Positions 47,812-57,400 of a stretch of DNA of 64,000 nt are shown one piece after another. Under the pieces are notes generated by a model. The model did not search any database, was not told the origin of the DNA, and saw only the letters and a list, made by a program, of their open reading frames with translations. Location: contig JAXLSS010000007.1 in the NCBI GenBank assembly GCA_046330395.1, forward strand, positions 61,941-125,940. The letters are read 5' to 3'. The position numbers were made by a program, and so were the translations under genes. The stretch is from Ga0077560 sp046330395 (GTDB taxonomy: Bacteria > Actinomycetota > Thermoleophilia > Miltoncostaeales > Miltoncostaeaceae). Position 1 is the first letter of the stretch, and every line of letters begins with the position of its first letter.

Positions 47812-49956
47812 GTGTCGTACACATCCTTCTCCGGCGACCCCTCGCTCACGGGTGTCGCCCCCAAACGCCCCGGTCCCCGGTGGTGGAATGCCCCGCTGGG
47901 TGGGATCGCCGGCGTGCGTCCCGCGCTGGCCGAGCGGGCGGCCGGTTTCGGCCTGGGCACGGTGGGGGAGCTCCTGGCCCACACGCCCGCCCGGTACGAG
48001 CGCTACGGGGACGCCGTGCCGGTGTCCGGCGTGGTGCCCGGCCAGGAGGCCACCGTGCAGGTCACCCTGCACAGCATCCGCCTGGTGCCCACGCGCAAGC
48101 GCCGACTGGTGATCATCAAGGCGGTGGTGGGGGACGCCTCCGGGCGCATGGAGGCCACCTGGTTCAACCAGCGCCACCTGCTGCGGATGCTCACCCCCGG
48201 CGACCAGCTGATGCTGCGCGGCGCCATCGGCCCGGGCACGCCCCGCTCCATGGCGGTGCGCGCCTTCGAGCTGCTGGGCGGGGCTTTGTCCACCGGGCTG
48301 CACACCACCGGCCTGGTGCCCGTGTACGCGGCCACCGAGTCGCTGCCGTCGGCCCGCATCCGCGAGCTGGTGGACCGCGCCCGCCCGTACGCCCACGCGG
48401 CACCGGAACGCCTGCCCGCCGCGGTGCGCGCCCGGCTGGACCTGATGCCCGTGGCCGACGCCCTGATGGCCGTGCACTTCCCCCGCTCGGTGGACGAGGC
48501 CCGCGAGGGGCGCCGCCGGCTGGCCACCGAGGAGCTCCTGGAACTGCAGCTGGGGCTGCTGGCGCTGCGCCGCCAGGAGGAGCGGGCCCGGCCGGCCCAC
48601 GCGCTGCTGCCCACCGCCGAGATGTCCGGGGCGGTGCGCGCGGCCCTGCCGTTCACGCCCACCAGGGAGCAGGAGCGGGCCCTGCGGGACATCACCCGCG
48701 ACCTGCGCCGCAGCGTGCCCATGCGGCGCCTGCTGCAGGGCGAGGTGGGGTCGGGCAAGACCCTGGTGGCGGCCCTGGCGATGTGCCAGGCCGTGGAGGC
48801 CGGTTGCCAGGCGGTGCTGCTGGTGCCGACCGAGACCCTGGCCGAGCAGCACCTGCGCACCCTCGACGCCCTGCTGGCGCCGGCGGGGGTGATGCCCGTG
48901 CTGCTCACCGGCAAGGTGCCCACGGCGGAGCGCGAGCGGCGCCTGATGGCCCTGCGCACCGGCACGGCCCTGGTGGCGGTGGGCACCCAGGCCCTCCTGT
49001 CGGAGGGCGTGGACATGCACCGGCTGGGCCTGCTGGTGGTGGACGAGCAGCACCGGTTCGGCGTGGAGCAGCGGCACGCCATGGCCGGGCGGGCCCGCGA
49101 CGACACCGAGCGCGCCGCCCACATCCTGTACATGACGGCCACGCCCATCCCGCGCACGCTCGCCCTCACCAGCTACGGGGACCTGGTGGTGTCCACCATC
49201 CGGGGCCGCCCGGCGGGACGCGGCCCGGTGCTGACCCGCTGGGTGCGCGAGGACCAGCGCGACGACGCCTACGCGGAGGTGCGGGCCGAGCTGCGCACCG
49301 GCGCCCAGGGCTACGTGATCTGCCCCCTGGTGGACGGCGGTGAGCGCGCGGAGGCCAAGGCGGCCACCCAGGAGGCCGAGCGCCTGGCGGACGGCCCGTT
49401 CCGCGAGTTCCGTGTGGGGCTGGTGCACGGCGCCATGAAGGCCGACGCCAAGCGGGACGCCATGGCCCGCTTCGGGGCCGGTGAGGTGGACCTCCTCGTG
49501 GCCACCACCGTGGTGGAGGTGGGCATCGACGTGCCCAACGCCACGGTCATCCTCATCGAGGGCGCCGACCGGTTCGGGCTGGCCCAGCTGCACCAGCTGC
49601 GCGGCCGGGTGGGGCGCGGCAGCCGCCCCGGCACCTGCCTGCTGTTCGGCGAACCCACCACCGAGGACGGCGAGCGCCGCCTGGAGGCCATCACCCAGAC
49701 CGCCGACGGCTTCCGCCTGGCCGAGCTGGACCTGCGCATCCGCGGGGAGGGGTCGCTGCTGGGGGTGCGCCAGGCCGGCCCCACCGACCTGCGGTACGCC
49801 CGTCTGGCCCGCGACCGCAAACCCCTTGCGCAGGCCCGCCAGGTGGCGCGGCGGCTGATGCGCGAGGACCCGCACCTGCAGCGGCCCGAGCACCTGCCGC
49901 TGCGGGAGGCCGTGGAACGCCGGTTCGCCTCCATCCCGCGCCTCCTGGAGGGCTGA
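47812..49956 (+). CDS. recG: ATP-dependent DNA helicase RecG
   Basis: RecG remodels stalled forks and Holliday junctions. The 714-residue product has the N-terminal wedge domain (about 60-180), Walker A LLQGEVGSGKTLVAALA, the DEQHRFGVEQR box, MTATPIPRTLALT, VHGAMKADAKRDAM, VATTVVEVGIDVPNATV and QLHQLRGRVGRG. Length from GTG 47812 is normal. An upstream in-frame extension exists but is antisense to rpmB. It overlaps rsmD by one base. Confidence 0.96.
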   Translation: MSYTSFSGDPSLTGVAPKRPGPRWWNAPLGGIAGVRPALAERAAGFGLGTVGELLAHTPARYERYGDAVPVSGVVPGQEATVQVTLHSIRLVPTRKRRLVIIKAVVGDASGRMEATWFNQRHLLRMLTPGDQLMLRGAIGPGTPRSMAVRAFELLGGALSTGLHTTGLVPVYAATESLPSARIRELVDRARPYAHAAPERLPAAVRARLDLMPVADALMAVHFPRSVDEAREGRRRLATEELLELQLGLLALRRQEERARPAHALLPTAEMSGAVRAALPFTPTREQERALRDITRDLRRSVPMRRLLQGEVGSGKTLVAALAMCQAVEAGCQAVLLVPTETLAEQHLRTLDALLAPAGVMPVLLTGKVPTAERERRLMALRTGTALVAVGTQALLSEGVDMHRLGLLVVDEQHRFGVEQRHAMAGRARDDTERAAHILYMTATPIPRTLALTSYGDLVVSTIRGRPAGRGPVLTRWVREDQRDDAYAEVRAELRTGAQGYVICPLVDGGERAEAKAATQEAERLADGPFREFRVGLVHGAMKADAKRDAMARFGAGEVDLLVATTVVEVGIDVPNATVILIEGADRFGLAQLHQLRGRVGRGSRPGTCLLFGEPTTEDGERRLEAITQTADGFRLAELDLRIRGEGSLLGVRQAGPTDLRYARLARDRKPLAQARQVARRLMREDPHLQRPEHLPLREAVERRFASIPRLLEG

Positions 49957-50522
49957 TGCGGGTGGTGGCCGGAACGCACGGCGGGCGCATCCTGCATGCA
50001 CCGCGGGGACGGAACACGCGACCAACCTCCGATCGCGTCCGCGAGGCGGTGTTCTCCATGCTGGGGCCGCTGGAGGGGGTGGCCGTGCTGGACCTGTTCG
50101 CCGGCTCGGGGGCCATGGGCATCGAGGCCCTGTCACGGGGGGCGGAACGGGCGGTGTTCGTGGACAGCGACGCCGCCGCGGTGGCGTGCATCACACGGAA
50201 CCTCGCCGAGCTGGGCCTGGCCGATCGCGCCCGGGTGGTGCGGGCCGACTGGCGGGCGGCGCTGGCGGCCGAGCAGCGTGCGAAAAGGTGCTACGGGTTG
50301 TGCGTCATCGACCCCCCGTATACCGTGCTTTCCGGGATCGGTGCCACCCTGATGAGGGCCCTGGCGTCGCTCATCCCGGCCGGCGGACGAATCGTGATCG
50401 AGGGGTCCGCCCGGCAACCACCCCTTGATCTGAGCGGGCTCCCCGTGGACCAGCGCACCGACCGTCAGTACGGCACCACCCGCGTGACGGTCGTGCATTG
50501 CGGGAACAGTGACGAGAAATGA
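49956..50522 (+). CDS. rsmD: 16S rRNA m2G966 methyltransferase RsmD
   Basis: RsmD methylates G966 of 16S rRNA. The 188-residue product has VVAGTHGGRILHAPRG, RPTSDRVREAVFSML, the SAM motif VLDLFAGSGAMGIEALSRGA and the catalytic VIDPPYTV (DPPY). It starts by a TGATG overlap with recG and overlaps coaD by 4 bases. Confidence 0.95.
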   Translation: MRVVAGTHGGRILHAPRGRNTRPTSDRVREAVFSMLGPLEGVAVLDLFAGSGAMGIEALSRGAERAVFVDSDAAAVACITRNLAELGLADRARVVRADWRAALAAEQRAKRCYGLCVIDPPYTVLSGIGATLMRALASLIPAGGRIVIEGSARQPPLDLSGLPVDQRTDRQYGTTRVTVVHCGNSDEK

Positions 50523-51037
50523 GCCGAACGCCACGAATCGCGATGTGTCCGGGCACCTATGACCCGGTGACCCTCGGACACCTGGACATCATCGAAAGGG
50601 CTTCCCGCCTGTTCGACGAAGTGTTCGTCGCCGTGACCGATGGCTCGTACAAGAAGACCCCCCTGTTCACCGCCGCGGAGCGCATCGCGTTCCTTGAGGA
50701 CGCCACCGCCGAGCGCGGGCTCGACAACGTGCGCGTGGGCGGTTTCAACTGCCTGGTCACCGACCAGGCGCGGGAGATCGGGGCGGTGGCGGTGGTGAAG
50801 GGACTTCGCGCCATCTCCGACTTCGACTATGAGTTTCAGATGGCGCAGATCAACAAGCAACTGGCGGGCGAGGTGGAGACGGTCTACCTTCCGGCCACAC
50901 CGAGGTTCAGCTTCATCAGCTCAAGCGGCGTCCGCGAGGTGGCCGCGTGGGGTGGTGATGTCAGCGCATGGGTCACCCCCGCGGTGGCGCGCGCCCTGGC
51001 GGAACGCAGCCCGCGTCTGGCGAGTGCCGGCGGGTGA
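50519..51037 (+). CDS. coaD: Phosphopantetheine adenylyltransferase
   Basis: CoaD adenylates 4'-phosphopantetheine in coenzyme A synthesis. The 172-residue product has the nucleotidyltransferase motif CPGTYDPVTLGHLDII, KKTPLFTAAERI, VVKGLRAISDFDYEFQMAQ and the ISSSGVREVA signature. It overlaps rsmD as ATGA; rsmD-coaD is a conserved pair. Confidence 0.97.
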   Translation: MSRTPRIAMCPGTYDPVTLGHLDIIERASRLFDEVFVAVTDGSYKKTPLFTAAERIAFLEDATAERGLDNVRVGGFNCLVTDQAREIGAVAVVKGLRAISDFDYEFQMAQINKQLAGEVETVYLPATPRFSFISSSGVREVAAWGGDVSAWVTPAVARALAERSPRLASAGG

Positions 51038-51070
51038 ACCACGACCGGGCAGAGCAACTGAGGAGGGTGC

Positions 51071-51586
51071 GTGGACGTTCTTGAGCTGATCGACAAGCTG
51101 GACGACCTCATTCACAATGCGCGGGCCGTCCCCTTGACCGATCAGGTCCGGATCGACCGCGAGGCGATCTACGAGCTGCTGGACGAGATGCGCTCGACGA
51201 TCCCCGAGGAGGTCAAGCAGGCCCGGTGGATCGTCAAGGAACGGCAGGAGATGCTGGCCGAGGCCAAGCGCGAGTCCGAGCGCATCCTCTCGGAGGCGCG
51301 GGATCAGGCCGCGCGCGAGGTGTCCCAGCAGGAGGTCGTCAAGAAGGCCGAGCGTGAGGCGGAGAACATCCTCGAGGACGCGCGCCAGCGTGAACGCGAG
51401 GTGCGGCTGGGCGCCGAGGACTACGCCGACGAGGTGCTGGGCACCCTCGAGGTCAACCTCGGGAAGTTCATGGCGGCGGTGCAGCGCGGCCGCGACCGCC
51501 TGCAGGGCAAGACCCACGTCGCCGATGCGGAGACGCATCAGCAGATCGCCGTCTACGACGAGCAGGCCGACGAGCACGACCACTAG
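51071..51586 (+). CDS. sepIVA: DivIVA-like coiled-coil protein, SepIVA (Rv2927c) type
   Basis: The 171-residue protein starts with VLELIDKLDDLIHNARAVPL and has EIYELLDEMRSTIPEEVKQ-type and ARWIVKERQEMLAEAKRE sequence, followed by a long Glu/Arg coiled coil. This matches the conserved actinobacterial protein known in mycobacteria as SepIVA, a septation and polar-growth factor. Its place just before the DUF177 gene, rnc and smc matches the mycobacterial order. AGGAGGGT precedes the GTG start. The assignment rests on recalled family sequence and synteny. Confidence 0.8.
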   Translation: MDVLELIDKLDDLIHNARAVPLTDQVRIDREAIYELLDEMRSTIPEEVKQARWIVKERQEMLAEAKRESERILSEARDQAAREVSQQEVVKKAEREAENILEDARQREREVRLGAEDYADEVLGTLEVNLGKFMAAVQRGRDRLQGKTHVADAETHQQIAVYDEQADEHDH

Positions 51587-51598
51587 CAGGCCGTCACC

Positions 51599-52174
51599 GT
51601 GAGCCCCCGGCACGACCGGGGGCCCGCCGGCCCACGCCACCCGCAGCCCGCCGGACGGCTGGACCTGCGGGCGCTGGACGTCCCCTCCGGGGGCGCCTCC
51701 GCGTCCGTGGCGCCGGTGCCCATCCAGCCGATCACGCTGGCCGGGCAGGTGTACACGGCCCACCCGGATGCGCCCGAGCTGCGGCTGGACGCCGTGCGCG
51801 CCGCGGCGGCCTGGCACCTGCGCCTGCGCGGGGCGCTGGAGCTGCGTGGGCCGTGCTGGCGCTGCCTGGAGGATGCGCGCGTGCCGGTGCGCATGGACGC
51901 CACGGAGATCCACGAGGAGGGCTCCGACGACCCGGAGATGCGCAGCCTGTATGTGGACCACGGCATCCTGGACCTCTCGGCATGGGCCCGGGACGCCGCG
52001 GTGGAGGCCATGCCGCCCGCCGTGCTGTGCAGGGAGGACTGCGCCGGGTTGTGCGGGACGTGCGGGGCCGACCTCAACGCCGGTCCCTGCGGGTGCGCGC
52101 CCGCGCCCGACCCGCGCTGGGGGGCGCTGGCCGACCTTGCGGAGCGCCTGCGCGACACCGACCCCGAGCCCTGA
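51599..52174 (+). CDS. DUF177 (YceD) family protein
   Basis: The 191-residue protein has the DUF177 cysteine pattern: LELRGPCWRCLEDARVPV, EDCAGLCGTCGADLNAGPCGC at the C-terminus and the DLSAWARDAAVEAMP stretch. DUF177 genes almost always precede rpmF, as here; the E. coli and plant relatives are linked to 23S rRNA accumulation. The N-terminal 35 residues are Pro/Gly-rich. The GTG start has no strong ribosome site, so the exact N-terminus is uncertain. Confidence 0.85.
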   Translation: MSPRHDRGPAGPRHPQPAGRLDLRALDVPSGGASASVAPVPIQPITLAGQVYTAHPDAPELRLDAVRAAAAWHLRLRGALELRGPCWRCLEDARVPVRMDATEIHEEGSDDPEMRSLYVDHGILDLSAWARDAAVEAMPPAVLCREDCAGLCGTCGADLNAGPCGCAPAPDPRWGALADLAERLRDTDPEP

Positions 52175-52179
52175 TCTGC

Positions 52180-52185
52180 TAGCCT
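52180..52185 (+). promoter_or_regulatory. -10 box before rpmF
   Basis: TAGCCT lies 36 bases before the rpmF ATG, just after the DUF177 stop, and could give a separate rpmF-plsX transcript. Confidence 0.4.
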
Positions 52186-52221
52186 CCCGCGCCGGTCCTG
52201 CAACCAACCCTCTGGATCCCG

Positions 52222-52401
52222 ATGGCCGTCCCGAAGCGAAAGACCTCCCGTCAGCGCCGCGACACCCGGCGTGCCACCCACGCCATCGAGGCCGACCGCA
52301 TCGGACGCTGCCCGCACTGCAGCGCCCCCACCCGCCCGCACCGCGTGTGCGGCGTGTGCGGCCAGTACCGTGGCCGCCAGGTGGTGGAGATCCGCGACTA
52401 A
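52222..52401 (+). CDS. rpmF: 50S ribosomal protein L32
   Basis: L32 is a 59-residue 50S protein. It begins AVPKRKTSRQRRDTRRA, the invariant family start, and has a zinc ribbon with CPHC (residues 30-33) and CGVC (residues 43-46). It lies in the conserved DUF177-rpmF-plsX order, 16 bases before plsX. Confidence 0.96.
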   Translation: MAVPKRKTSRQRRDTRRATHAIEADRIGRCPHCSAPTRPHRVCGVCGQYRGRQVVEIRD

Positions 52402-52417
52402 GCTCGCGAGGGGTCGC

Positions 52418-53440
52418 ATGACCGCCTCCGGTGCCACGGTGGTGGCGCTGGACGCCATGGGGGGTGACGAGGCCCCGGGCGTCACCGTCGAAGGGGCCGC
52501 CGCCGCGGCGGGCCCCGACCTGCGCGTGCTGCTCGTGGGCGACCAGGACGTGCTCGCGCCCATGGTGCAGGACCTGCCCGTGGGCAAGCGCACCTACATC
52601 GAGCTGGTGCACGCCTCCGAGAAGATCGGCTCCAGCGAGGACGGCGCCCGGGCGGTGCGCGCCAAGCGCGACGCCTCGGTGGTGGTGGCGTGCCGGCTGG
52701 TGCGTGAGGGACGTGCGGCGGCGGCCGTGTCGCTGGGCCACACCGGCGCCATGCTGGCCGCGGCGACGCTGCAGATGCGGCGCATCCCCGGCGCCCAGCG
52801 CCCGGGCATCGCGGTGCTGCTGCCCTCCCGCGAGGGGTTCGTGGTGATGCTCGACGCCGGGGCCAACGCGGACGCCCGCCCGGAGCACCTGGTGCAGTTC
52901 GCCGTGATGGGGCGCGTGTTCGCCCAGCAGATCCTGGGGATCCAGGAACCCACGGTGGGCCTGCTGTCCATCGGCGAGGAGGCCGAGCGCGGCAGCGACC
53001 TGGTGATCACCACCCACCGCCAGCTGCTGGGCACGCCCGGCTTCATCGGCAACGTGGAGGGCCGGGACATCCCTCGTGGCACCGCCAACGTGGTGGTGAC
53101 CGACGGGTTCACGGGCAACGTCGCCCTCAAACTGTACGAGGGCGCGGCCGGGTTCCTGATGAGCGAGATCCGGGCCTCGGTGCGTGAGACCCTCGTGGGT
53201 CGGGTGGGCGGCCTGCTGGTGCGCCCGTCCATCCGCCGCATGCGCGAGCGCCTGGACCCGGACCAGGTGGGCGGCGCCTTCCTTCTGGGCGTGCAGGGCG
53301 TGGCCGTCATCGGCCACGGCTCCAGCGGGGCCACCGCCGTGGCGAACGCGCTGCGCACGGCCGCGCTGGGCGTGCGCCACGACATGGTGCAGCACCTCGG
53401 CGAGGAGCTGGCCAGCCCCGCCGCCACCGCGTCAGCGTAG
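52418..53440 (+). CDS. plsX: Phosphate acyltransferase PlsX
   Basis: PlsX makes acyl-phosphate from acyl-ACP for phospholipid synthesis. The 340-residue product has VVALDAMGGDEAPGVTVEGA, the SLGHTGAMLAAA region, GANADARPEHLVQFAVMG, GLLSIGEEAERGSDL, GFIGNVEGRDIP and VTDGFTGNVALKLYEGAA. It uses acyl-ACP made with the AcpP encoded next; fabH and fabD, often present here, are absent. Confidence 0.96.
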   Translation: MTASGATVVALDAMGGDEAPGVTVEGAAAAAGPDLRVLLVGDQDVLAPMVQDLPVGKRTYIELVHASEKIGSSEDGARAVRAKRDASVVVACRLVREGRAAAAVSLGHTGAMLAAATLQMRRIPGAQRPGIAVLLPSREGFVVMLDAGANADARPEHLVQFAVMGRVFAQQILGIQEPTVGLLSIGEEAERGSDLVITTHRQLLGTPGFIGNVEGRDIPRGTANVVVTDGFTGNVALKLYEGAAGFLMSEIRASVRETLVGRVGGLLVRPSIRRMRERLDPDQVGGAFLLGVQGVAVIGHGSSGATAVANALRTAALGVRHDMVQHLGEELASPAATASA

Positions 53441-53492
53441 GATTCGCGCCGACGAGGTGCCCGGCCGCGAGGATCGCGTCCGGGGTCGTTGT

Positions 53493-53498
53493 TAGGTT
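53493..53498 (+). promoter_or_regulatory. -10 box of acpP
   Basis: TAGGTT lies 52 bases before the TTG start of acpP, giving a short leader that contains the ribosome site AAGGGAAG. Confidence 0.4.
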
Positions 53499-53550
53499 CC
53501 TGCGCCTGTGAGCAACACCGCTCTGGGCGAGTTGGCAGAAAGGGAAGACC

Positions 53551-53793
53551 TTGGATCGAGCAAAGGTCGTCGAGGAGGTTCGCGCCATCCTCGTCGAGCA
53601 GCTGGGTGTCGACGCGGCGGATGTCACCGAGGAGGCATCGTTCCAGGAGGATCTCAACGCGGATTCACTGGACCTGGTCGAGCTCATCATGGAGATGGAG
53701 GACCGGTTCAAGATCAAGATCCCGGACGAGGACGCGGAGAAGATCACCACGGTCGGTCAGGCCGTCGACTTCGTCATGGCCCACGCCGGCTGA
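53551..53793 (+). CDS. acpP: Acyl carrier protein
   Basis: ACP carries growing acyl chains on 4'-phosphopantetheine. The 80-residue acidic protein has the attachment serine 39 in LNADSLDLVELIMEMED and a typical four-helix pattern ending DFVMAHAG. TTG is the likely start: AAGGGAAG lies a few bases upstream and the family begins M-(x)3-V-E-E. plsX-acpP-rnc order is conserved. Confidence 0.96.
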   Translation: MDRAKVVEEVRAILVEQLGVDAADVTEEASFQEDLNADSLDLVELIMEMEDRFKIKIPDEDAEKITTVGQAVDFVMAHAG

Positions 53794-53800
53794 ACCGCCG

Positions 53801-54475
53801 ATTTCGCCGCCGCTGGCCGGTCTGCTCGACCGGCTGGCACCGGCGCGCCGGCGACAGGTGCTCACGCACCGCTCCTGGGTGCACGACCGGGCCGATTCGT
53901 ATGAGCGTTTGGAGCTGCTGGGGGACGCGGTGCTGCAGCTCGTGGTGACCGATGAGCTCATGGCGCGCCACCCCCGCGCCTCCGAGGGCGACCTCGCATG
54001 GATGCGCCAGGGCATCGTCTCCCGGGAGGCGTGCGCCGTCGTGGCGCGTCACTCCGGGCTGCCCGAGCGCATGCGGGAGGCCGCGCCCGACCCCGACGCG
54101 CTGCGTCAGGTGGCGGGCCGTGACTCGGTGGCGGGGGCCCTGGCGGAGGCGGTCATCGGGGCGGCGTTCCTGGACCTGCCCCGCGACGAGGTGGACCACG
54201 CCGTGGTCCTCGCGTTCGAGGAGCACCTTGCCGCCGCGAAGCCCGGGGTGCGCGACGCCAAGACCACGCTGCAGGAACTGATGCAGCGCGACGGCCGCCG
54301 CCTGGGATACGAGCTGGTGCGCACCGAGGGGCCCCCGCACCGGCGCCGGTTCGTCAGCCGTGCGCTCATCGACGGCGCCGAGGCGGGCGTGGGACGGGGA
54401 CCCAGCAAACAGGCGTCACAGCAGGAGGCCGCCCGGGCGGCCCTGCGGGCGCTCGAGGGCGGAGAGGCGGGCTGA
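53801..54475 (+). CDS. rnc: Ribonuclease III, start codon unclear
   Basis: RNase III cuts double-stranded RNA in rRNA and mRNA processing. The product has the catalytic signature YERLELLGDAVLQLVVTDEL, the second acidic cluster AGALAEAVIGAAFLD, and a C-terminal dsRNA-binding domain (DAKTTLQELMQRDG through SQQEAARAALRAL). The conserved N-terminus LAGLLDRLAPARRRQVLTHRSW reaches back to about 53803, but no ATG, GTG or TTG lies in frame there. Options are ATT 53801, CTG 53813, or a miscalled base. GTG 53858 would cut the first helix. Confidence 0.9.
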   Translation: MSPPLAGLLDRLAPARRRQVLTHRSWVHDRADSYERLELLGDAVLQLVVTDELMARHPRASEGDLAWMRQGIVSREACAVVARHSGLPERMREAAPDPDALRQVAGRDSVAGALAEAVIGAAFLDLPRDEVDHAVVLAFEEHLAAAKPGVRDAKTTLQELMQRDGRRLGYELVRTEGPPHRRRFVSRALIDGAEAGVGRGPSKQASQQEAARAALRALEGGEAG

Positions 54476-57400
54476 TGCTGCGGCGTCTGGAACTGCGGGG
54501 GTTCAAGTCGTTCGCCATGGCCACGAGCCTGGAGCTCGGTCCCGGGGTCAACGTCATCGTCGGGCCGAACGGCTCGGGCAAGAGCAACCTGGCGGAGGCC
54601 CTGGTGTGGGCAATGGGCGAGCAGCGGGCCAGCCGCCTGCGCGCCGGCGGCATGGGCGAGGTGGTGTTCTCCGGCGGGCAGGGGCGTCCCCCCGCGGGCC
54701 TGGCCGAGGTGTCCATGACCCTGTCACGGGACGGCGACACCCACCCCGAGGCGGCCGCGGAGACCGCGGTGACCCGCCGGGTCACCCGCACCGGCGACGC
54801 CCACTACCGTCTCAACGGGGTGTCCTGCCGGCTGCTGGACATCCAGGAGGAGCTGGCGGCGCGCGGCCTCGGGCCCGACGCCCTGGCCGTGATCCGGCAG
54901 GGCCAGGTGGACACCGTCTGCGCGGCGCGTCCCGCGGACCTGCGCGCGGTCATCGAGGAGGCCGCCGGCGTGGCGCTGCAGAAGCGCCGCCGCAAGCGCG
55001 CCGAGCACAAGCTGGCCCGGGTGGCCGACCGCCTCGACCGGGCGCGTGACCTGGCCACCGAGCTCACCTCCCGCGCGGCCTCGCTGGAGCGCCAGGCGCG
55101 GCAGGCCGAGCTGGCCGCCGACCTGGAGCGGCGCATCGAGGAGGGCCGCTCCCGGCTGTCGGCGGCCTCGGCCGTGCACGCCGCGCAGGCCCTCACCGAG
55201 GCCCGCCGGCGCAGCGGGGAGGCCTCCCAGGCCGACGCCGAGGCCGTGCGACTGCTGCAGGAGGCGCGCCAGGGGCTGGCCGCGGCCGACGGCCGCGTGG
55301 CCCCCGCCCAGGCCGCCCGGGAGCGCCAGGCCGATCTGGCCCGCACGCTGCGGACCGCGGCCGACCGGTTGACCGGCCGGGCCGAGCTGTCCGGCGAGCG
55401 GGTGGACCAGGCCCGCCGGGCCATGGACAAGGCCCGCCAGGAGCGCGACGCGGCCATGGCCGCGCGGGGCGAGGCCGAGGCGGCGGCGCAGCGCGCCGCG
55501 CATCGCGTGGGCCGCTGCGAGGTGACGCTGGCCGAGGCCGAGGCCGCGCTGGCCGCCGCTCGCGGGGCGCACGACACCCATCAGACCCAGCACCGTGACG
55601 CGGCCGCCGCCGCGGCCGACGCCCGCCACGCCCGCGACGAGGCCCGGCGCGCCCACCAGGCGGCGCAGGGCGCGGTGCAGCGCGCCGAGACCGCCCTCCA
55701 GCAGGCCGTCCAGCGCCTGGAGGCCCTGGAACGCGACGGCCGCATCCCGGACCTGGCGCGCCATGAGCGCCGCGCCGAGGTGTCCGCCCAGCGAGTGGTG
55801 CGGTGGCGCCAGCGGGTGGAGGCCGCCGGGCGGGTGGCGGACGACGCCGCCGCGGCGCGGGCCGCGGGCGAGGCGGAGCGCCGCGAGGCGGCCGCCGAGG
55901 TGGCGCGGCATGCCAGTGCCGCGGCGCCGCAGCGGGGCACGCTGGGGTTCGAGCTCACGGTGTCCGCGGGCGCCGAGCGCGCCGTGGGCGCCGCCCTGGA
56001 GGCCCTCGCCGAGGCCGTGATGGCGCCGGACCTGGCCACCGGGCGCAGGGCCGTCTCCGATGGCGCGCACCACGCCCTGGTGCCCACCACCGCGGCGCCG
56101 CCCGACGTGGCGCCGGTTCCGGGGCGCGGCCCCTGTGGGAGTGCATCACCGCCGTTGGCGACGCCGCGGAGGCCCACCTGCGGCGGCTGCTGGCCGACAC
56201 GTGGCTGGTGGACGACCTGGCGGCCGCCCCGCCGGCCACCCGGGCGTGTTCGTCACCCCCGAGGGTGAGGTGCTGCGCGGCCGCGAGGGCGTGGTGAGCC
56301 GGCCGGCAAGCGCGTGGGCCCGTGCCGCGCTGCACCGCACCGCCCGGGACCGCTGCGCGGTGCTCGACGCCCAGTGCGCGGAGCTGGCCGGTCATGACGA
56401 GACGGCGCGCACCGCCCTGGCCGCCGTGCAGCGGCGCGTCCGCGCGGCCGAGCGCAGCGCGGGGCGTGCGCAGGCCGCTCGCGACGCCGCCGCGGCGGCC
56501 GCCGGCCGTGTGGCGGCACAGCACGCCGAGGCGCTGGCGCTGCGCGACGTGGCCCAGCGGGAGCTGGAGCAGGAGGCCGATGCCGGGCCCGCGGCGCAGG
56601 CCGCCGTGGAGGCCGCCGAGGCGGCGCTGGCCCAGGCCCAGGTGCTGGCCGGTGAGCTGGAGGCCCAGGCCCAGCCGCTGCGGGCGGCGCTGACGGAGGC
56701 CGAGACGCGGTCCACCGCCGCGCGCGCCGAGCTGGCCGCGGCACGGGTGGGCGACGCGGAGGCCGCCGAGCGCCTGGCCGCCATCCAGCGCCGCGCCGCC
56801 TCACGGGACCACATCGTGGACCTGTCACTGCCCTCACGGGCCCTGCAGGCGCTGGTGGACGCCGCGGAGGCGGTGGCCCACCACACCCGGCGGGTCGCCG
56901 GAGACGCGCACGGCGCCACCGAGGCCGTCACGGGGGCGCAGCAGGAGCGGCAGACCCACCGCCAGCGGGTGGTGGAGGCGGAGGCCGCCGTCGAGAGCGC
57001 CCGCCAGCTGGCGCACGAGGCCGAGCTGGCGGTGGCCGCCGCCGCGGCCCGGGCCGACGAGCTGGGCGCCCCGCCCGCCGAGGACGTGGGCCAGGTGGAT
57101 CCCGAGGCGGTGCGCCGCGAGGTGGCCGAGCTGGAGCAGCGCCGCCGCTCGCTGGGGGCGGTCAACCCGCTCGCCGCCGAGGAGCACGCCGAGGTGGGCG
57201 GCCGGGTGGCCGAGATCGACGAGCAGATCACCGACCTGCAGGCCACCGCCGAGGCGCTGCACGGGCACATGCGCGGCCTGGAGACCATCGTCAACGACGG
57301 CTTCGACGAGCTGTTCGCCGCGGTGCGCAGCCGCTTCGCCGACAACATCGCAACGCTGTTCCCCGGCGGTCAGGGACGCCTGGTGGAGGTGGACACCGAC

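Noticed and set aside
46471..50136. A 1221-codon minus-strand frame spanning the sulfotransferase and most of recG
   Set aside because: Only the last 329 codons match a family. The rest is antisense to rpmB's neighbour region and recG and reads as a shadow.
53508..53948. Leaderless small gene starting at GTG 53508
   Set aside because: The TAGGTT spacing is suggestive, but the frame runs through acpP and rnc out of phase and carries no recognisable protein; TAGGTT is better read as the acpP promoter.
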